From the NCBI GenBank assembly GCA_025454915.1, contig JALONN010000014.1, forward strand, positions 1 to 64,000: 64,000 nucleotides of DNA. The letters run 5' to 3'. Both the position numbers and the translations under genes were made by a program. This stretch comes from Raineya sp. (GTDB lineage Bacteria > Bacteroidota > Bacteroidia > Cytophagales > Thermonemataceae). The notes beneath the pieces were generated by a model, which did no database searches, had not been told where the DNA came from, and saw only the letters and a program-made list of their open reading frames with translations. Positions 1 through 9,352 of this stretch are shown piece after piece (positions within the stretch are counted from its first letter, which is position 1; each line of letters starts with the position of its first letter).

Positions 1-3000
1 AAGCTTCCCAGCCTCCATTCTTCCATCTACCACTGTGTAGGGTGGTTGAGATACTGCATAATGCAAACTTCTTGCATTACTTTCTGGTCTGGATACCTGG
101 CTCAAAACATCACCTGTTGGATAACTGGTGTGATATTGTACATAAACCAAATCTGTTTTGGGAGATGGATTATTCACAAAACTTGTCCAGGTTGGGTCTT
201 GCAATGATGGACTTGTTGTATTGGTAAAGTGTTCTAAAAGTACTTTATGATTCTTATCCAATATCACCACTCTGTCAATGGCTACACCTGTAAAATCAAC
301 ATTTGCAGGGTTATCTGAGTTACTTGCAAATACTATGCGGAAACGAACTGGTGTGGTAGGACTTGAAGATATTTCCTGTTTAACACTTGCCAAACTCAAT
401 TTTGCATCTATAAAATCTTCACTTTTGCCAGACCAGCCCTTTCTTTCAATATTATCTGATATCGCTGACATCCCTAATATATCTTTACTATTGTACCACT
501 CTGAACCTTGATTCAAATCTCCTAATATCTTCCAGTTTAAACCATTATTTGTAGTATACATCACAAATGCTCCATCTGCTTTAGAATCTGTATTGTATCG
601 CATCTTGATGTTAATCAATGGTGCATTGAGTGAACTCAAATCAAAGCAGGGGCTTTCTATCCATGAATACTCTGAATCGTTGTATTTATTACTTGAATTA
701 TTAGTAGCAAATGCCTTACCTGTTGTGCCATCTGCTCTTGTAATAGGGATAAATGTCCATGAAGATTTTTTGGATACTCCACATGTGATTTGAGTTGTAT
801 CATTAGCCTCAAAATCTTCACTATAAATGCCTGCTACGAGTTGAGCATTTTTGTGAACTATTATCTTCTTTTCAAGAAATGTTTCACAAGCAACATTTGC
901 ATCTGTTTTGATGGTTAGCCTTACAGTATAAATACCTGGATTAGCATAATTATGGTTTGTATTACTTATTCCTGCTATGGTTTGAAAAGGTGAACCATCT
1001 CCAAAATCCCATTCTGAGCTTTCTACAAATGCTTGTCCTGGTGCTGTTAGGGACGAATTATTTATAAAATTGATGATTGTTCCTCCTAAAGCTTGGCAAG
1101 ATTCTGTTGCTGAAAAATTGACTACAGGAGGTTTTGCCACTACCACATTAATATCTGTTGGTGCAGACTCACAATTATCACTATTTATAACTCTTACTTT
1201 AAAGAAGTAATCTCTTTCTATGTCAAATGGTAAATTCGCTTCGTAACCACTATCATTATTTACTATACCCAAAGGCACATCAGAAGCTGAATACCACCGA
1301 ACATTTGTATTGGGTGGTAACCCTGACAAGGTTAGCCTAGGCAATGCTGTTGTGCCAGTACAAAATTTAAACACTTGTGAAGGAACAGCTGTTGGTAATG
1401 CTATGACTTCTATTTCAGAAAAGACTGTACTCTCACATCCATATTCACTTTTATACTTGTACTCAATAGTATAAGTAGTACCAGCTAACAAAGGCTCAGG
1501 TAGGCTTGGATTAAAATTTAATACAAGGCTTGGTTTTGATGCTGTAGGCGGAGTAGTATTTTTAGGATAAACTTTAAAACTTTTAGATGCCCCAAAGCCT
1601 CCTGTTGGAGTACCCACCAAAGTTATACTTGGAGAGTTTGCACAAATCTTATTTGTAGCAGGCAGAAGTGTCCCATCTAAGAAGGTAATAGTTGGGGTTG
1701 GAATATCCGCAATTGTTATACGCTCCAAAACAGTTTTACGAATACAATTTGGAGTTGTAATGGCTGAAGTTGGACAACCTGCCAGTTGAGCACTAGTTGG
1801 TGCAAAATCACAAACATAAAAAGAAATTCTTACTTCTATGAATGTTCGTTTGGCAGGATCATTATTGGCAAGAGCATTATTAGCTGCAATTTTGGTGTGG
1901 CTAATTTTAAAACCACTATTGGTTCCTCTCTCACCTACATACTCAGGACGAAGATTATCGATAATAAAGCCTGTTGAGCCTATTTCTTCTATACAAGACA
2001 AATATCCTATTTGTCCTTGTCCTATCCAGCCAATAGGTACATCTTGTGTAATATTATTACAAACGCCTCCATTGGTAATACCTATCAATTGTTTAGGAGA
2101 GTTATCAAATAAACGTATTTTAAAAAATTTAAGTTGACCACAAGTAGTTGCTCGTCTGTCTACAAGTCTTACCAAATAAGGAAAATCTAGGCTTAAACCT
2201 GATGGATTGAATGTCCATTTTCCAGATTCTACTTTAAAATAAGGGTTACCTATCAAAAAATTTCCTCCAAAATCTATATACATATCATAGTTAGCTGGAG
2301 AAATTACTCCAGCAGGAGAAATTTGAGTATATTCAAAAGTGGTATTGCCAAAATTACCCAATTGTATTTCTTGAGCACTACTTTCATTATCAGATAAATT
2401 TACAGGTATGGGTACACCAGGATTGGCTGAATCTATTGCATCTAAATCTGCTGCTGATGGAGTAGGGATAGAAACTCGTATTAACTCTAATGCTCCACAA
2501 CCTGAACCTGCCAAATTAATCTGTATATAATCCCCATCTTGCCATGCTTCTGTTTGTTGAGGTCCTGTATACACTCCTAAATAATTAGAATAGTCATAGT
2601 GTACTGTATTTTCTCCTGGTATTGGTGAACCTACAACAAATTTATTACTAACTGATACATTTGTTCCTGATACCACTGCTTTTAGTGTAACAGCCTTATG
2701 ACCTGCTCTATATCTGAATGCTCCATTGAAAGTGCCTGAAAGATTGTAATTTGTATTGATATTGATACATACATCTGAGGGACAAACACCCACTACTGTA
2801 GGTAAAGCATTACCTGAAATTCTTTCTGTAACAGATGTATTTGGAGTAATAAGTCCCCATAAAGGTTTTGATATATTGTCTAATTTATTTTTTGTTGTAT
2901 TTAAACTGTTTTTGAAGTAGTTGATGATTGTATTTGTAGCAGTTCTAAAGCAACAAGGGTCAAGAGGCATCGTACTACAATTACAAGGTGTAGGGCAATC

Positions 3001-3639
3001 TTGGTCGCAAAAAGGGGGATTGCTACAACCATTGCCACAAGGTGCACATTGTCCACCACCTAATATATGCACAGGAAAGCTAATGAAGTCATGGAATTGC
3101 CCTAATCCTAAAATGGTAGAAGGATTTACTCCTGTAAAGTTGGTAAGAGTTATAATTTCATAGTCGTGGTCGCCAGAAGCTACTATATCTATATCTACTC
3201 GGATATTGGAAATAGTGATAACATCTATATGATCTTCTGATATAGAAGGCAAAACATTTGTCTTTGTTTTAAAAGAAATGGTTAGTTCATCTCTATCTGG
3301 GGCAGCATTGATAGAAACTGATGGAGTCTCTAAATCTGTATTGGTAGGGGTAGGTGAAACACTGCTAAGTGCAATGGTAGGAGGACCAGTCGTGGTTGTA
3401 TTAAATTTAAAACCCTCTGGGAGTTTTAAAGTAATAGAACGAGCAGTAGCATTAAAGCTTATATCTCCTTTTGCTGTTTCTTGAATCACAATATCACCCA
3501 AAAGAAAGTTATTAGCCCCTCGGTTACAAGTGCTGTTATTATTGCTAGGTAAATTAACTGTAAGTTTTACTTGCCCCTGTACAAACCAAGGGCAAGCATA
3601 TAACAACACAACAAGAAGATATTTATATAAGTTTTTCAT
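1..3639 (-). CDS. Giant secreted PKD-domain surface protein (3' end outside window)
   Basis: The frame is open from the ATG at 3639 to the left edge, at least 1213 codons, so the C-terminus is missing. It begins with a signal peptide (MKNLYKYLLVVLLYACPWFV...GQ). Residues about 197-230 form a Cys-rich patch with about ten Cys. A PKD domain lies near residues 845-930, with the hallmark WDFGDGSPF at about 877. A jelly-roll-like stretch (YSEDFEAN ... WIESPCFDLSSL) follows. From about residue 1130 the sequence resembles the Omp28 family (VLLEHFTNTTSPS, YHTSYPTDV, YTVVDGR). The likely role is a cell-surface or secreted adhesin-type protein exported by T9SS, but the expected sorting domain would lie outside the window. 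The specific function is unknown. Confidence 0.88.
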   Translation of the reverse strand, partial: MKNLYKYLLVVLLYACPWFVQGQVKLTVNLPSNNNSTCNRGANNFLLGDIVIQETAKGDISFNATARSITLKLPEGFKFNTTTTGPPTIALSSVSPTPTNTDLETPSVSINAAPDRDELTISFKTKTNVLPSISEDHIDVITISNIRVDIDIVASGDHDYEIITLTNFTGVNPSTILGLGQFHDFISFPVHILGGGQCAPCGNGCSNPPFCDQDCPTPCNCSTMPLDPCCFRTATNTIINYFKNSLNTTKNKLDNISKPLWGLITPNTSVTERISGNALPTVVGVCPSDVCININTNYNLSGTFNGAFRYRAGHKAVTLKAVVSGTNVSVSNKFVVGSPIPGENTVHYDYSNYLGVYTGPQQTEAWQDGDYIQINLAGSGCGALELIRVSIPTPSAADLDAIDSANPGVPIPVNLSDNESSAQEIQLGNFGNTTFEYTQISPAGVISPANYDMYIDFGGNFLIGNPYFKVESGKWTFNPSGLSLDFPYLVRLVDRRATTCGQLKFFKIRLFDNSPKQLIGITNGGVCNNITQDVPIGWIGQGQIGYLSCIEEIGSTGFIIDNLRPEYVGERGTNSGFKISHTKIAANNALANNDPAKRTFIEVRISFYVCDFAPTSAQLAGCPTSAITTPNCIRKTVLERITIADIPTPTITFLDGTLLPATNKICANSPSITLVGTPTGGFGASKSFKVYPKNTTPPTASKPSLVLNFNPSLPEPLLAGTTYTIEYKYKSEYGCESTVFSEIEVIALPTAVPSQVFKFCTGTTALPRLTLSGLPPNTNVRWYSASDVPLGIVNNDSGYEANLPFDIERDYFFKVRVINSDNCESAPTDINVVVAKPPVVNFSATESCQALGGTIINFINNSSLTAPGQAFVESSEWDFGDGSPFQTIAGISNTNHNYANPGIYTVRLTIKTDANVACETFLEKKIIVHKNAQLVAGIYSEDFEANDTTQITCGVSKKSSWTFIPITRADGTTGKAFATNNSSNKYNDSEYSWIESPCFDLSSLNAPLINIKMRYNTDSKADGAFVMYTTNNGLNWKILGDLNQGSEWYNSKDILGMSAISDNIERKGWSGKSEDFIDAKLSLASVKQEISSSPTTPVRFRIVFASNSDNPANVDFTGVAIDRVVILDKNHKVLLEHFTNTTSPSLQDPTWTSFVNNPSPKTDLVYVQYHTSYPTGDVLSQVSRPESNARSLHYAVSQPPYTVVDGRMEAGKL

Positions 3640-3690
3640 GAATATTATAATCTGTTTAAGAAATTTCTATATCATTCAGAAATTTAAGCT

Positions 3691-4497
3691 TTATTTCATG
3701 CAACGTACACATACAGTAGATAATTTATTTCCAGGAATTAAATTAAAAGAGAATGGGCTTTCATCCGCAAATAAAGCTCTCGCTAGGGTTTCACTTGAAG
3801 CTGTACTTGTCCATAAACCAGTTCTAACTCCTCTACCAGAAACTGCTCCTACACCTGTAAGCACTATATCAAATCCACTACTACCTCCTACTTTTAGTTT
3901 AGCATATTGCTCTGCTGGTGTGCTTCCTTGGCTTGTTAAGAGTGTGTTGAAATCTGTTTCAGCAGGTAATCTCCAACCTTGTGGGCATACGGTTGTAGCT
4001 GTTTCAAAATCATAAAATCTACCTTCATCACAAAGAGATGCATTGCTTTGATAGCAAATATCTGTGGTTACATTGGGCACATCATAGTTAAGATTTTTCT
4101 TAAACCAAATTTGGTCTCCGATATATACCAAAGGGTACTCTTTTGAGTCACGAGAATCTATAAAGCTAGAGGTTCTAAATTCATCTGTAGAAACAGCTTC
4201 TGTAAATGAACCTACTTTTACACTTACTTTCCCTTTCGTAGAACCGTTGGGTACTGTTACTGTTAAGCTTGTAGCTGTTGCTCCCGTAACGGTAGCTGGT
4301 GTATCTCCAAATTTAACTGTGTTACTTGCAGGGGTAGTACTAAAATTTGCTCCTGTAATAGTAATGGAAGCATTAGCATTGCCTGATGTAGTACTCAATC
4401 CTGTAATAACTGGAGGTTTAGGGTCTTCTTTTCTTTTACCACAACCAACAAGTACAGATAGAGATAAAGCCACAATAGATAGTTTAATTAATTTCAT
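3691..4497 (-). CDS. IPT/TIG plus FISUMP-domain lipoprotein
   Basis: The 268-aa product has a lipoprotein signal ending in LSVLVGC (Cys19). An IPT/TIG immunoglobulin-like domain follows at residues about 30-105 (PPVITGLSTTSGNANASITITGANF). The C-terminal half matches the Fibrobacter succinogenes major paralogous domain (FISUMP): DSRDSKEYPLVYIGDQIWFKKNLNY, CPQGWRLPAETDF, SSGFDIVLTG, LWTSTAS and the terminal VCVRCMK. It probably sits on the cell surface and may bind carbohydrate or another ligand, but the biochemical role of FISUMP domains is not settled. A good promoter lies just upstream. Confidence 0.85.
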   Translation of the reverse strand: MKLIKLSIVALSLSVLVGCGKRKEDPKPPVITGLSTTSGNANASITITGANFSTTPASNTVKFGDTPATVTGATATSLTVTVPNGSTKGKVSVKVGSFTEAVSTDEFRTSSFIDSRDSKEYPLVYIGDQIWFKKNLNYDVPNVTTDICYQSNASLCDEGRFYDFETATTVCPQGWRLPAETDFNTLLTSQGSTPAEQYAKLKVGGSSGFDIVLTGVGAVSGRGVRTGLWTSTASSETLARALFADESPFSFNLIPGNKLSTVCVRCMK

Positions 4498-4530
4498 AAG
4501 AATTTTAAGGTTTAGGGTTTAACAACTACC

Positions 4531-4561
4531 CAAATATATGACTATATCCTCATTATGACAA
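4531..4561 (-). promoter_or_regulatory. Promoter of the FISUMP lipoprotein gene
   Basis: On the minus strand TTG (4561-4559) is followed after 20 nt by TATATTTG (4538-4531), matching the Bacteroidota primary sigma pattern TTG-N19/20-TAnnTTTG. The ATG at 4497 is 33 nt downstream. Confidence 0.6.
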
Positions 4562-4593
4562 ATAGGTAACCTTTTTTTTAACATTATTTCTAT

Positions 4594-4684
4594 GAGGGAT
4601 TACTTCGCCTCATTTCATGACGTTCACTCTGCCATTGTGAACCATAAGAAACGAGGTAGCAAAGCCATCAATCTCTTTGAGGGA
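4594..4684. repeat. Degenerate palindromic interspersed repeat
   Basis: The two arms, GAGGGATTACTTCGCCTC and GAGGTAGCAAAGCCATCAAT, resemble each other in inverted orientation. They surround a perfect small stem GTTCAC (4622-4627) / GTGAAC (4637-4642). The wording resembles the intergenic palindromes with a CATTGCGAAC...GAAGCAATCTC core that are scattered in many Bacteroidota and other genomes, here with many substitutions. It lies in a gene-poor stretch beside a gene scrap. No open frame of its own is convincing. Confidence 0.5.
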
Positions 4685-4963
4685 GTCAAAATAGGGAAGT
4701 GTTATCTGTTTGGTAACCAAAGTTTTCCCTCATGTTCCAAATGAGTTTGCAATTTTCCAAACTCCTATACATATTGGGTTCTAGTATCACTTGTCGACTT
4801 TTTAAAGTACTATATATTTTCGGTCTGACAATCGTCTGAACATATTTTAAAAGTAATGTCTTACTTATAAAAATAATCTTATACAGCCTCATATTATAAA
4901 AACAAGTATTTTCTTGTTTGAAGAATTAAAAAAGTTTTCTATATTACTTTTCTATAAACATAA

Positions 4964-5029
4964 ATCACAGAAGATGATACGATTATAGTAGATACTTGGA
5001 ATGATGCTAATATTATAGAATTAGAATAA
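4964..5029 (+). pseudogene. C-terminal scrap of an unidentified protein gene
   Basis: Between a TAA at 4961-4963 and a TAA at 5027-5029 the plus strand reads ITEDDTIIVDTWNDANIIEL-E-stop. The sequence looks protein-like (acidic, with a TW motif) rather than random, but no start or body is visible upstream. It is probably the tail of a deleted gene. The parent family is not recognised. Confidence 0.25.
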
Positions 5030-5094
5030 AAGCATTAAATTTCAAAATAAGGACTTAAAATCAGATAAAGTTATTGATTACTAAAGTAAACAAA

Positions 5095-5847
5095 ATGCAA
5101 AAAACAATTATAATTATTTTCATTTTTATTGTGCATTTTTCATCATGTCAAGCACAAAATTCTGCTAAAAAGTATGAAAAAATCATTATTATCAATGATA
5201 ATAAAAGCTCCAAACAAGAAATTATCAGTATTTATCAAGAAATAATCAAATGCAATCCCAAAGTAATAGTTCTAAATTTTAATTTTATTCATAAAGGAAA
5301 ACAGCAGGATAGTCTTCTAAATATTTTTTTTGAAGAAAATCCAAACATTTTGATACCTTCTCACAACCTTTCAGATAATGAAGAATATATAGTACGACAG
5401 AGCAAACATTTTAATTATTCGGGAATGGAATCAATAGGAAATTATTATGCTTTTGATAAAGACACCATATATAGAAAATTTTATCCCTTGTCAAAGGCAA
5501 GACCAGACTCTTTAGCGACAGAAGAAGAGATATATCCTACTTTTGCGATTGCGATTACTCTGTTATATGATAAAACACAAACAATAAAATTTCTAGACAA
5601 ACACGTCCATAACATGCCTATCAAAATAAAGTATTGGGGCAATGAAGAGCAGTTTTACATTTATAATAAAAAGGATATTCTTTCAGGCAATTATCCCAAA
5701 GATATGTTGAAAGATAAAATTGTAATGATAGGTTATTTAGACCCCCAAGGCTCAACATTACATAAAACTGATTCTAAAAAGTACCCAAAAATGCATTTTG
5801 TTACTATTGATGCCAATATTATTAGGCAGATTTTAGAAGATAAATAA
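5095..5847 (+). CDS. Secreted stand-alone CHASE2-like domain protein
   Basis: The start is placed at the ATG at 5095 rather than the in-frame TTG at 5074, because it begins a clean signal peptide (MQKTIIIIFIFIVHFSSCQAQ). The Cys in FSSC could be lipidated. The 250-aa product follows the CHASE2 extracellular sensor pattern: VIVLNFNFIH, a list of items compared (SLLNIFFEENPNILIPS), FAIAITLLYD, IKYWGNEEQFYIYN, then LKDKIVMIGYL and HFVTIDANIIRQIL at the end. CHASE2 normally sits outside the membrane in front of a cyclase, kinase or phosphatase. Here there is no C-terminal membrane segment or effector, so it may be a free ligand-binding or partner protein. Its ligand is unknown. Confidence 0.7.
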   Translation: MQKTIIIIFIFIVHFSSCQAQNSAKKYEKIIIINDNKSSKQEIISIYQEIIKCNPKVIVLNFNFIHKGKQQDSLLNIFFEENPNILIPSHNLSDNEEYIVRQSKHFNYSGMESIGNYYAFDKDTIYRKFYPLSKARPDSLATEEEIYPTFAIAITLLYDKTQTIKFLDKHVHNMPIKIKYWGNEEQFYIYNKKDILSGNYPKDMLKDKIVMIGYLDPQGSTLHKTDSKKYPKMHFVTIDANIIRQILEDK

Positions 5848-5937
5848 AATTTAATATCTCCATATTTAATATTCAGACAAATTAAAAAACATCAAATTCA
5901 ATACCTTTACTATTTTGATTTTAAAACAGTTACATTT

Positions 5938-6348
5938 ATGGCAGAACTTAAAACCAAACCTACCCAAGCAAGTGTTCATGATTTTTTAACAACTGTTAGC
6001 GATACTCAAAAAAAGCAAGATTGTGAGAAAGTTATAGAAATTATGCAAAAAGTCACTCAAAAAGAACCTATCATGTGGGGAGCCAATATGGTTGGTTTTG
6101 GAACTTGTGAGTATCAGTATGCTTCTGGTCAAACGGGAACGTGGTTTCCAGTAGGCTTTGCCCCTCGTAAAAATGATATTACCTTGTATTTTTTATCTGG
6201 AGTTGAAAAATATGCTGACTTATTAGAACAACTAGGCGGAAAGCACAAAACAGGAAAATCATGCCTTCATATAAAAAAGTTTTCTGAGATAAACCTTGAT
6301 ATACTTGAAGAAATGATTGAGAAAGCTTTTTTAGATACGCAAAAATAA
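5938..6348 (+). CDS. DUF1801 family protein
   Basis: The 136-aa cytoplasmic protein has no signal peptide. It follows the DUF1801 (YdhG-like) pattern: an N-terminal helix with VHDFLTTV, the central PIMWGANMVGFG, then YFLSGVEKYADLLEQLGGKHKTGKSCLHIKKFSEINLDILEEMIEKA. The fold is related to frataxin-like/YdhG proteins and the biochemical role is not established. It is convergent with the hybrid kinase gene, with only 3 nt between the stop codons. Confidence 0.85.
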   Translation: MAELKTKPTQASVHDFLTTVSDTQKKQDCEKVIEIMQKVTQKEPIMWGANMVGFGTCEYQYASGQTGTWFPVGFAPRKNDITLYFLSGVEKYADLLEQLGGKHKTGKSCLHIKKFSEINLDILEEMIEKAFLDTQK

Positions 6349-6351
6349 AAT

Positions 6352-8265
6352 TTATCTACTCTTTTGTTGAGTCAAAAAGAAATCAAGAGATATTTGGATA
6401 AGTTTTAAGGCTTCTTGGCTTTGTTCTTGAAGTTTTCCCCAATTTACATGTTCCCCAAGACATGAGAACTCCATGATATGAAGTAAACGAGCCAATACAT
6501 TATTTCCCATAATGGTTGCTATGGGTTTTAATTTGTGAACAGCTTTGTGTAAACCCTCACCATCTCTCAAAGCTATTGTATCTGCAATTCTATTCATATC
6601 TTCAGGAGCAGCTTTTATGAAAGAATCCATCATGTCTTGCATAAACTCCTGATTATTATCTGTAATTTTAAAGAGGTATTCTAATCCGTAAACTTGCTTT
6701 TTTTCTTCAGGTATTATGTTTTCTATTGCTTTATAGAGCTGTTCTTGTCCAAAAGGTTTTAATAAGGCAGGATAATTTATTTTTCGTAAACCTATACTAC
6801 CAGTAGCAAAAACAATAGCTGTTTTTTGATCATATTTGTTTTGAAGCAAGAATTTCTCTACAACCATATCCCCATCCATATCAGGCATTTTAAGGTCTGT
6901 AATAAACAAGTCATAGTATTCTTGCAGAATTGCTTCTAGGGCTTGACTACCACTTTCAGTAGTTTGTACAATAAATCCCTGTTCCTCTAATATTTTTTTT
7001 GTATAAAGTCTGCTGATTGCAGAATCATCAGCTATCAGGGCTTTTAATCCATAGAATTTCTTAATTGTTTTGTCTATATTATTTTCATTTGTTTTTATGT
7101 CTTTCTGATATTCCAAAGGAAGACTGAATACAAATATTGTTCCTTCACCTACCACACTTTCTACATCAATAGTTCCCTTTTGCAGTTCTACGAGTTGTTT
7201 CACAACTGAAAGTCCAAGCCCTGTTCCCCCTAAACTTTGATAAGAATGCTCTCCTATTTGCTCATAAGGGTCAAAAATCTTAATTATCTGGTCTTCTCGC
7301 ATTCCTACACCTGTATCTCTCACCTGAAAACGGATAATGCATTTATTTTCAGATATTTTAGATTCCAAGACTACTTTAACAAAGACACCTCCTTTTTCAG
7401 TAAATTTGATGGCATTACTTAGTAGATTATAAAAAATCTGTGTCAAACGTACTTCATCACCAATTAAATAGGTAGGTACATTTTCATCAACCTGAAAATG
7501 CAATGTGAGCTTTTTTTGCTCTAAAATATGTAAGAAATTTAATTGTAGGTGCTGAAATATTGCATTCAGTTGAAAATTAGCTTTATTGAGTACTATATTA
7601 CCCGCCTCAAGTTTAGAGATGTCCAAAATATCATCTAAAATAACTCTTAAATGCTTTGCTGCTGTGTATATACTCTCTATGTAAGCTTTTGTTTCCCCTT
7701 GTGGATTTTCTTGTTCTAATATCACCTGAGAAAGCCCTAAAATACCATTTACTGGCGAACGCAACTCATGACTTATTTTAGAAAAGAATAAATTTTTTAA
7801 TTCTTTATTTTTTTGTAGCTCTCTATTACGAATTTGAAGGAGTGTATTTTCAAGTTGATAGTTTTTATTCTGCAACTCCAAATACTCATTCTCAAGCATA
7901 GCCAGTCTAGCTTCCTGCTGATGTTCAATAATAAACTTGCTTGCCTGCCCTACATCTTTAATAATACACAATATAAAATTTCTACCTGCGTCTTTTTCTT
8001 TCATGAAAAAGAAATCATAAATAGCAGGCTTGTCTTTAGAAAGTGCTAAATCTATACTTGGTATAAATACTTCTGATTGTAATTGAATAGCCTCTTTAAG
8101 ATTTTCGATAAAAGGAAAAATATCAACAATATTTTTCCTTATTTTATTGGCATAACTCCATAAAGTATTACAACTATCCAGAATATTAAGATCTTCATCA
8201 AGTAATATGAACTGATAATGAGATTGTTCTGAAAGGTATTTTTGCTTATAACTTAAAACATTCAT
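6352..8265 (-). CDS. Cytoplasmic hybrid histidine kinase with receiver and HPt domains
   Basis: The 637-aa protein has no membrane segment. Residues 1-110 form a PAS-like sensing region and 115-160 a coiled coil. HisKA follows with HELRSPVNGILG (phospho-His about 166) and a full HATPase (NLLSNAIKFTEKGG, DTGVGM, GTGLGLSVVKQLV). A receiver spans about 395-520 (DLFITDLKMPDMDG) and the C-terminus is an HPt domain (HKAVHKLKPIATIMG). All phosphorelay residues are visible, so it should run His-Asp-His transfer. The final partner is not encoded next to it. The signal is unknown. Confidence 0.92.
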   Translation of the reverse strand: MNVLSYKQKYLSEQSHYQFILLDEDLNILDSCNTLWSYANKIRKNIVDIFPFIENLKEAIQLQSEVFIPSIDLALSKDKPAIYDFFFMKEKDAGRNFILCIIKDVGQASKFIIEHQQEARLAMLENEYLELQNKNYQLENTLLQIRNRELQKNKELKNLFFSKISHELRSPVNGILGLSQVILEQENPQGETKAYIESIYTAAKHLRVILDDILDISKLEAGNIVLNKANFQLNAIFQHLQLNFLHILEQKKLTLHFQVDENVPTYLIGDEVRLTQIFYNLLSNAIKFTEKGGVFVKVVLESKISENKCIIRFQVRDTGVGMREDQIIKIFDPYEQIGEHSYQSLGGTGLGLSVVKQLVELQKGTIDVESVVGEGTIFVFSLPLEYQKDIKTNENNIDKTIKKFYGLKALIADDSAISRLYTKKILEEQGFIVQTTESGSQALEAILQEYYDLFITDLKMPDMDGDMVVEKFLLQNKYDQKTAIVFATGSIGLRKINYPALLKPFGQEQLYKAIENIIPEEKKQVYGLEYLFKITDNNQEFMQDMMDSFIKAAPEDMNRIADTIALRDGEGLHKAVHKLKPIATIMGNNVLARLLHIMEFSCLGEHVNWGKLQEQSQEALKLIQISLDFFLTQQKSR

Positions 8266-8293
8266 AATTTGCTAGATAGTTGTCATACAACCT

Positions 8294-9268
8294 TTAAGGA
8301 GTATTATTATTGGCTTTTTCAGATTTATCATAGGCTCGGATAATTGCTTTTACCAGACGATGTCTTACTACATCTTTAGCATCAAGTTCTACCAAGGCAA
8401 TACCATCCACATCTTTGAGTATTCTCAGAGCATCTGCAAGCCCTGAACGCTGTTTGGTTGGTAAATCTACTTGTGACTGGTCACCAGTAACAATTACCTT
8501 TGAGTTAGCTCCCATTCTTGTCAGAAACATTTTCATCTGCATAGGTGTCGTATTTTGAGCTTCATCTAAAAGAATAAAAGCATCATTAAGGGTACGCCCA
8601 CGCATATAAGCCAAAGGAGCTATTTCAATAATTCTGTTTTCTTGGTAAAATTTAAGCTTTTCAGAAGGAATCATATCATCCAAAGCATCATAAATAGGAC
8701 GAAGGTATGGATCTACTTTTTCTTTTAAATCCCCAGGTAAAAAGCCCAGATTTTCGCCAGCTTCAACAGCTGGTCTGGTAATAATGATTTTCTTGATTTG
8801 CTTATTTTTCAAGGCTCTTACAGCCAAAGCTACCGCAATATAGGTTTTACCTGTACCAGCAGGACCTAAAGCAAAAACCAAGTCATTTTCCATACACTCT
8901 TTTACAATCAGTGCCTGATTTTGGGTACGGGGCTTTATTCCAAAACCTTTTGTACCATACAAAATCACCTCTTCTCTGATTTGCTCAAGGGTTTCTTCTC
9001 CTGTCTGCTCTCTTCCACTTCTATACAAATATTCATCTATATTTTCAGATGTAATTTTTCCAAATTTATTATAATGCTCTATTAGAGAGTTGATGACTTC
9101 ATTGATTTTAAGAATATCAGGTGTTTGTCCCTGAATACGAATTTCATTACCTCTCGAAAGAATTTTACTTGTTGGAAATGCTGATGATAATTGTTTTATA
9201 TGGCTATTTTCTGCTCCTAAAAAATCTACCAACGAAATGTTTTCTAAAGTTATAATTTTCTCTATCAA
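8294..9268 (-). CDS. phoH: PhoH family ATPase
   Basis: The 324-aa length is normal for the YbeZ/PhoH class. An N-terminal KH-like segment (ILSRGNEIRIQGQTPDILKINEVI) is followed by Walker A GPAGTGKT (135-142), Walker B FILLDEAQN, and the PhoH hallmarks EIAPLAYMRGRTLNDAF and QVDLP. PhoH proteins are P-loop NTPases linked to RNA metabolism, often working with YbeY. YbeY is not nearby. Its promoter overlaps the terminator of the upstream HMG-CoA lyase gene. Confidence 0.95.
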   Translation of the reverse strand: MIEKIITLENISLVDFLGAENSHIKQLSSAFPTSKILSRGNEIRIQGQTPDILKINEVINSLIEHYNKFGKITSENIDEYLYRSGREQTGEETLEQIREEVILYGTKGFGIKPRTQNQALIVKECMENDLVFALGPAGTGKTYIAVALAVRALKNKQIKKIIITRPAVEAGENLGFLPGDLKEKVDPYLRPIYDALDDMIPSEKLKFYQENRIIEIAPLAYMRGRTLNDAFILLDEAQNTTPMQMKMFLTRMGANSKVIVTGDQSQVDLPTKQRSGLADALRILKDVDGIALVELDAKDVVRHRLVKAIIRAYDKSEKANNNTP

Positions 9269-9302
9269 AATATTTTAATTTTTGGTGTGAAACAATACTA
9301 TG

Positions 9303-9333
9303 CAAATTTATATAAAAAAGCCTTGATTCTCAA
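9303..9333 (-). promoter_or_regulatory. Promoter of phoH
   Basis: The minus strand has TTG at 9333-9331, a 20-nt spacer and TAAATTTG at 9310-9303, with the phoH ATG 34 nt downstream. The -33 part lies inside the hairpin of the neighbouring terminator. Confidence 0.55.
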
Positions 9334-9340
9334 GGCTTCT
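9316..9340 (-). terminator. Intrinsic terminator of the HMG-CoA lyase gene
   Basis: The inverted repeat AAGCCTTGA / TCAAGGCTT is followed on the minus strand by a T run. It lies 12 nt past the stop codon at 9353. Confidence 0.7.
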
Positions 9341-9352
9341 TATGGCTATTTT

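Noticed and set aside
42..3484. Several plus-strand ORFs of 60-100 codons across the first 3.6 kb
   Set aside because: They are shadows of the continuous minus-strand giant-protein frame, which has a signal peptide and clear domains.
4686..4892. 68-codon minus-strand ORF
   Set aside because: No family, no promoter or domain pattern, and it overlaps the repeat region. It looks like chance reading in AT-rich DNA.
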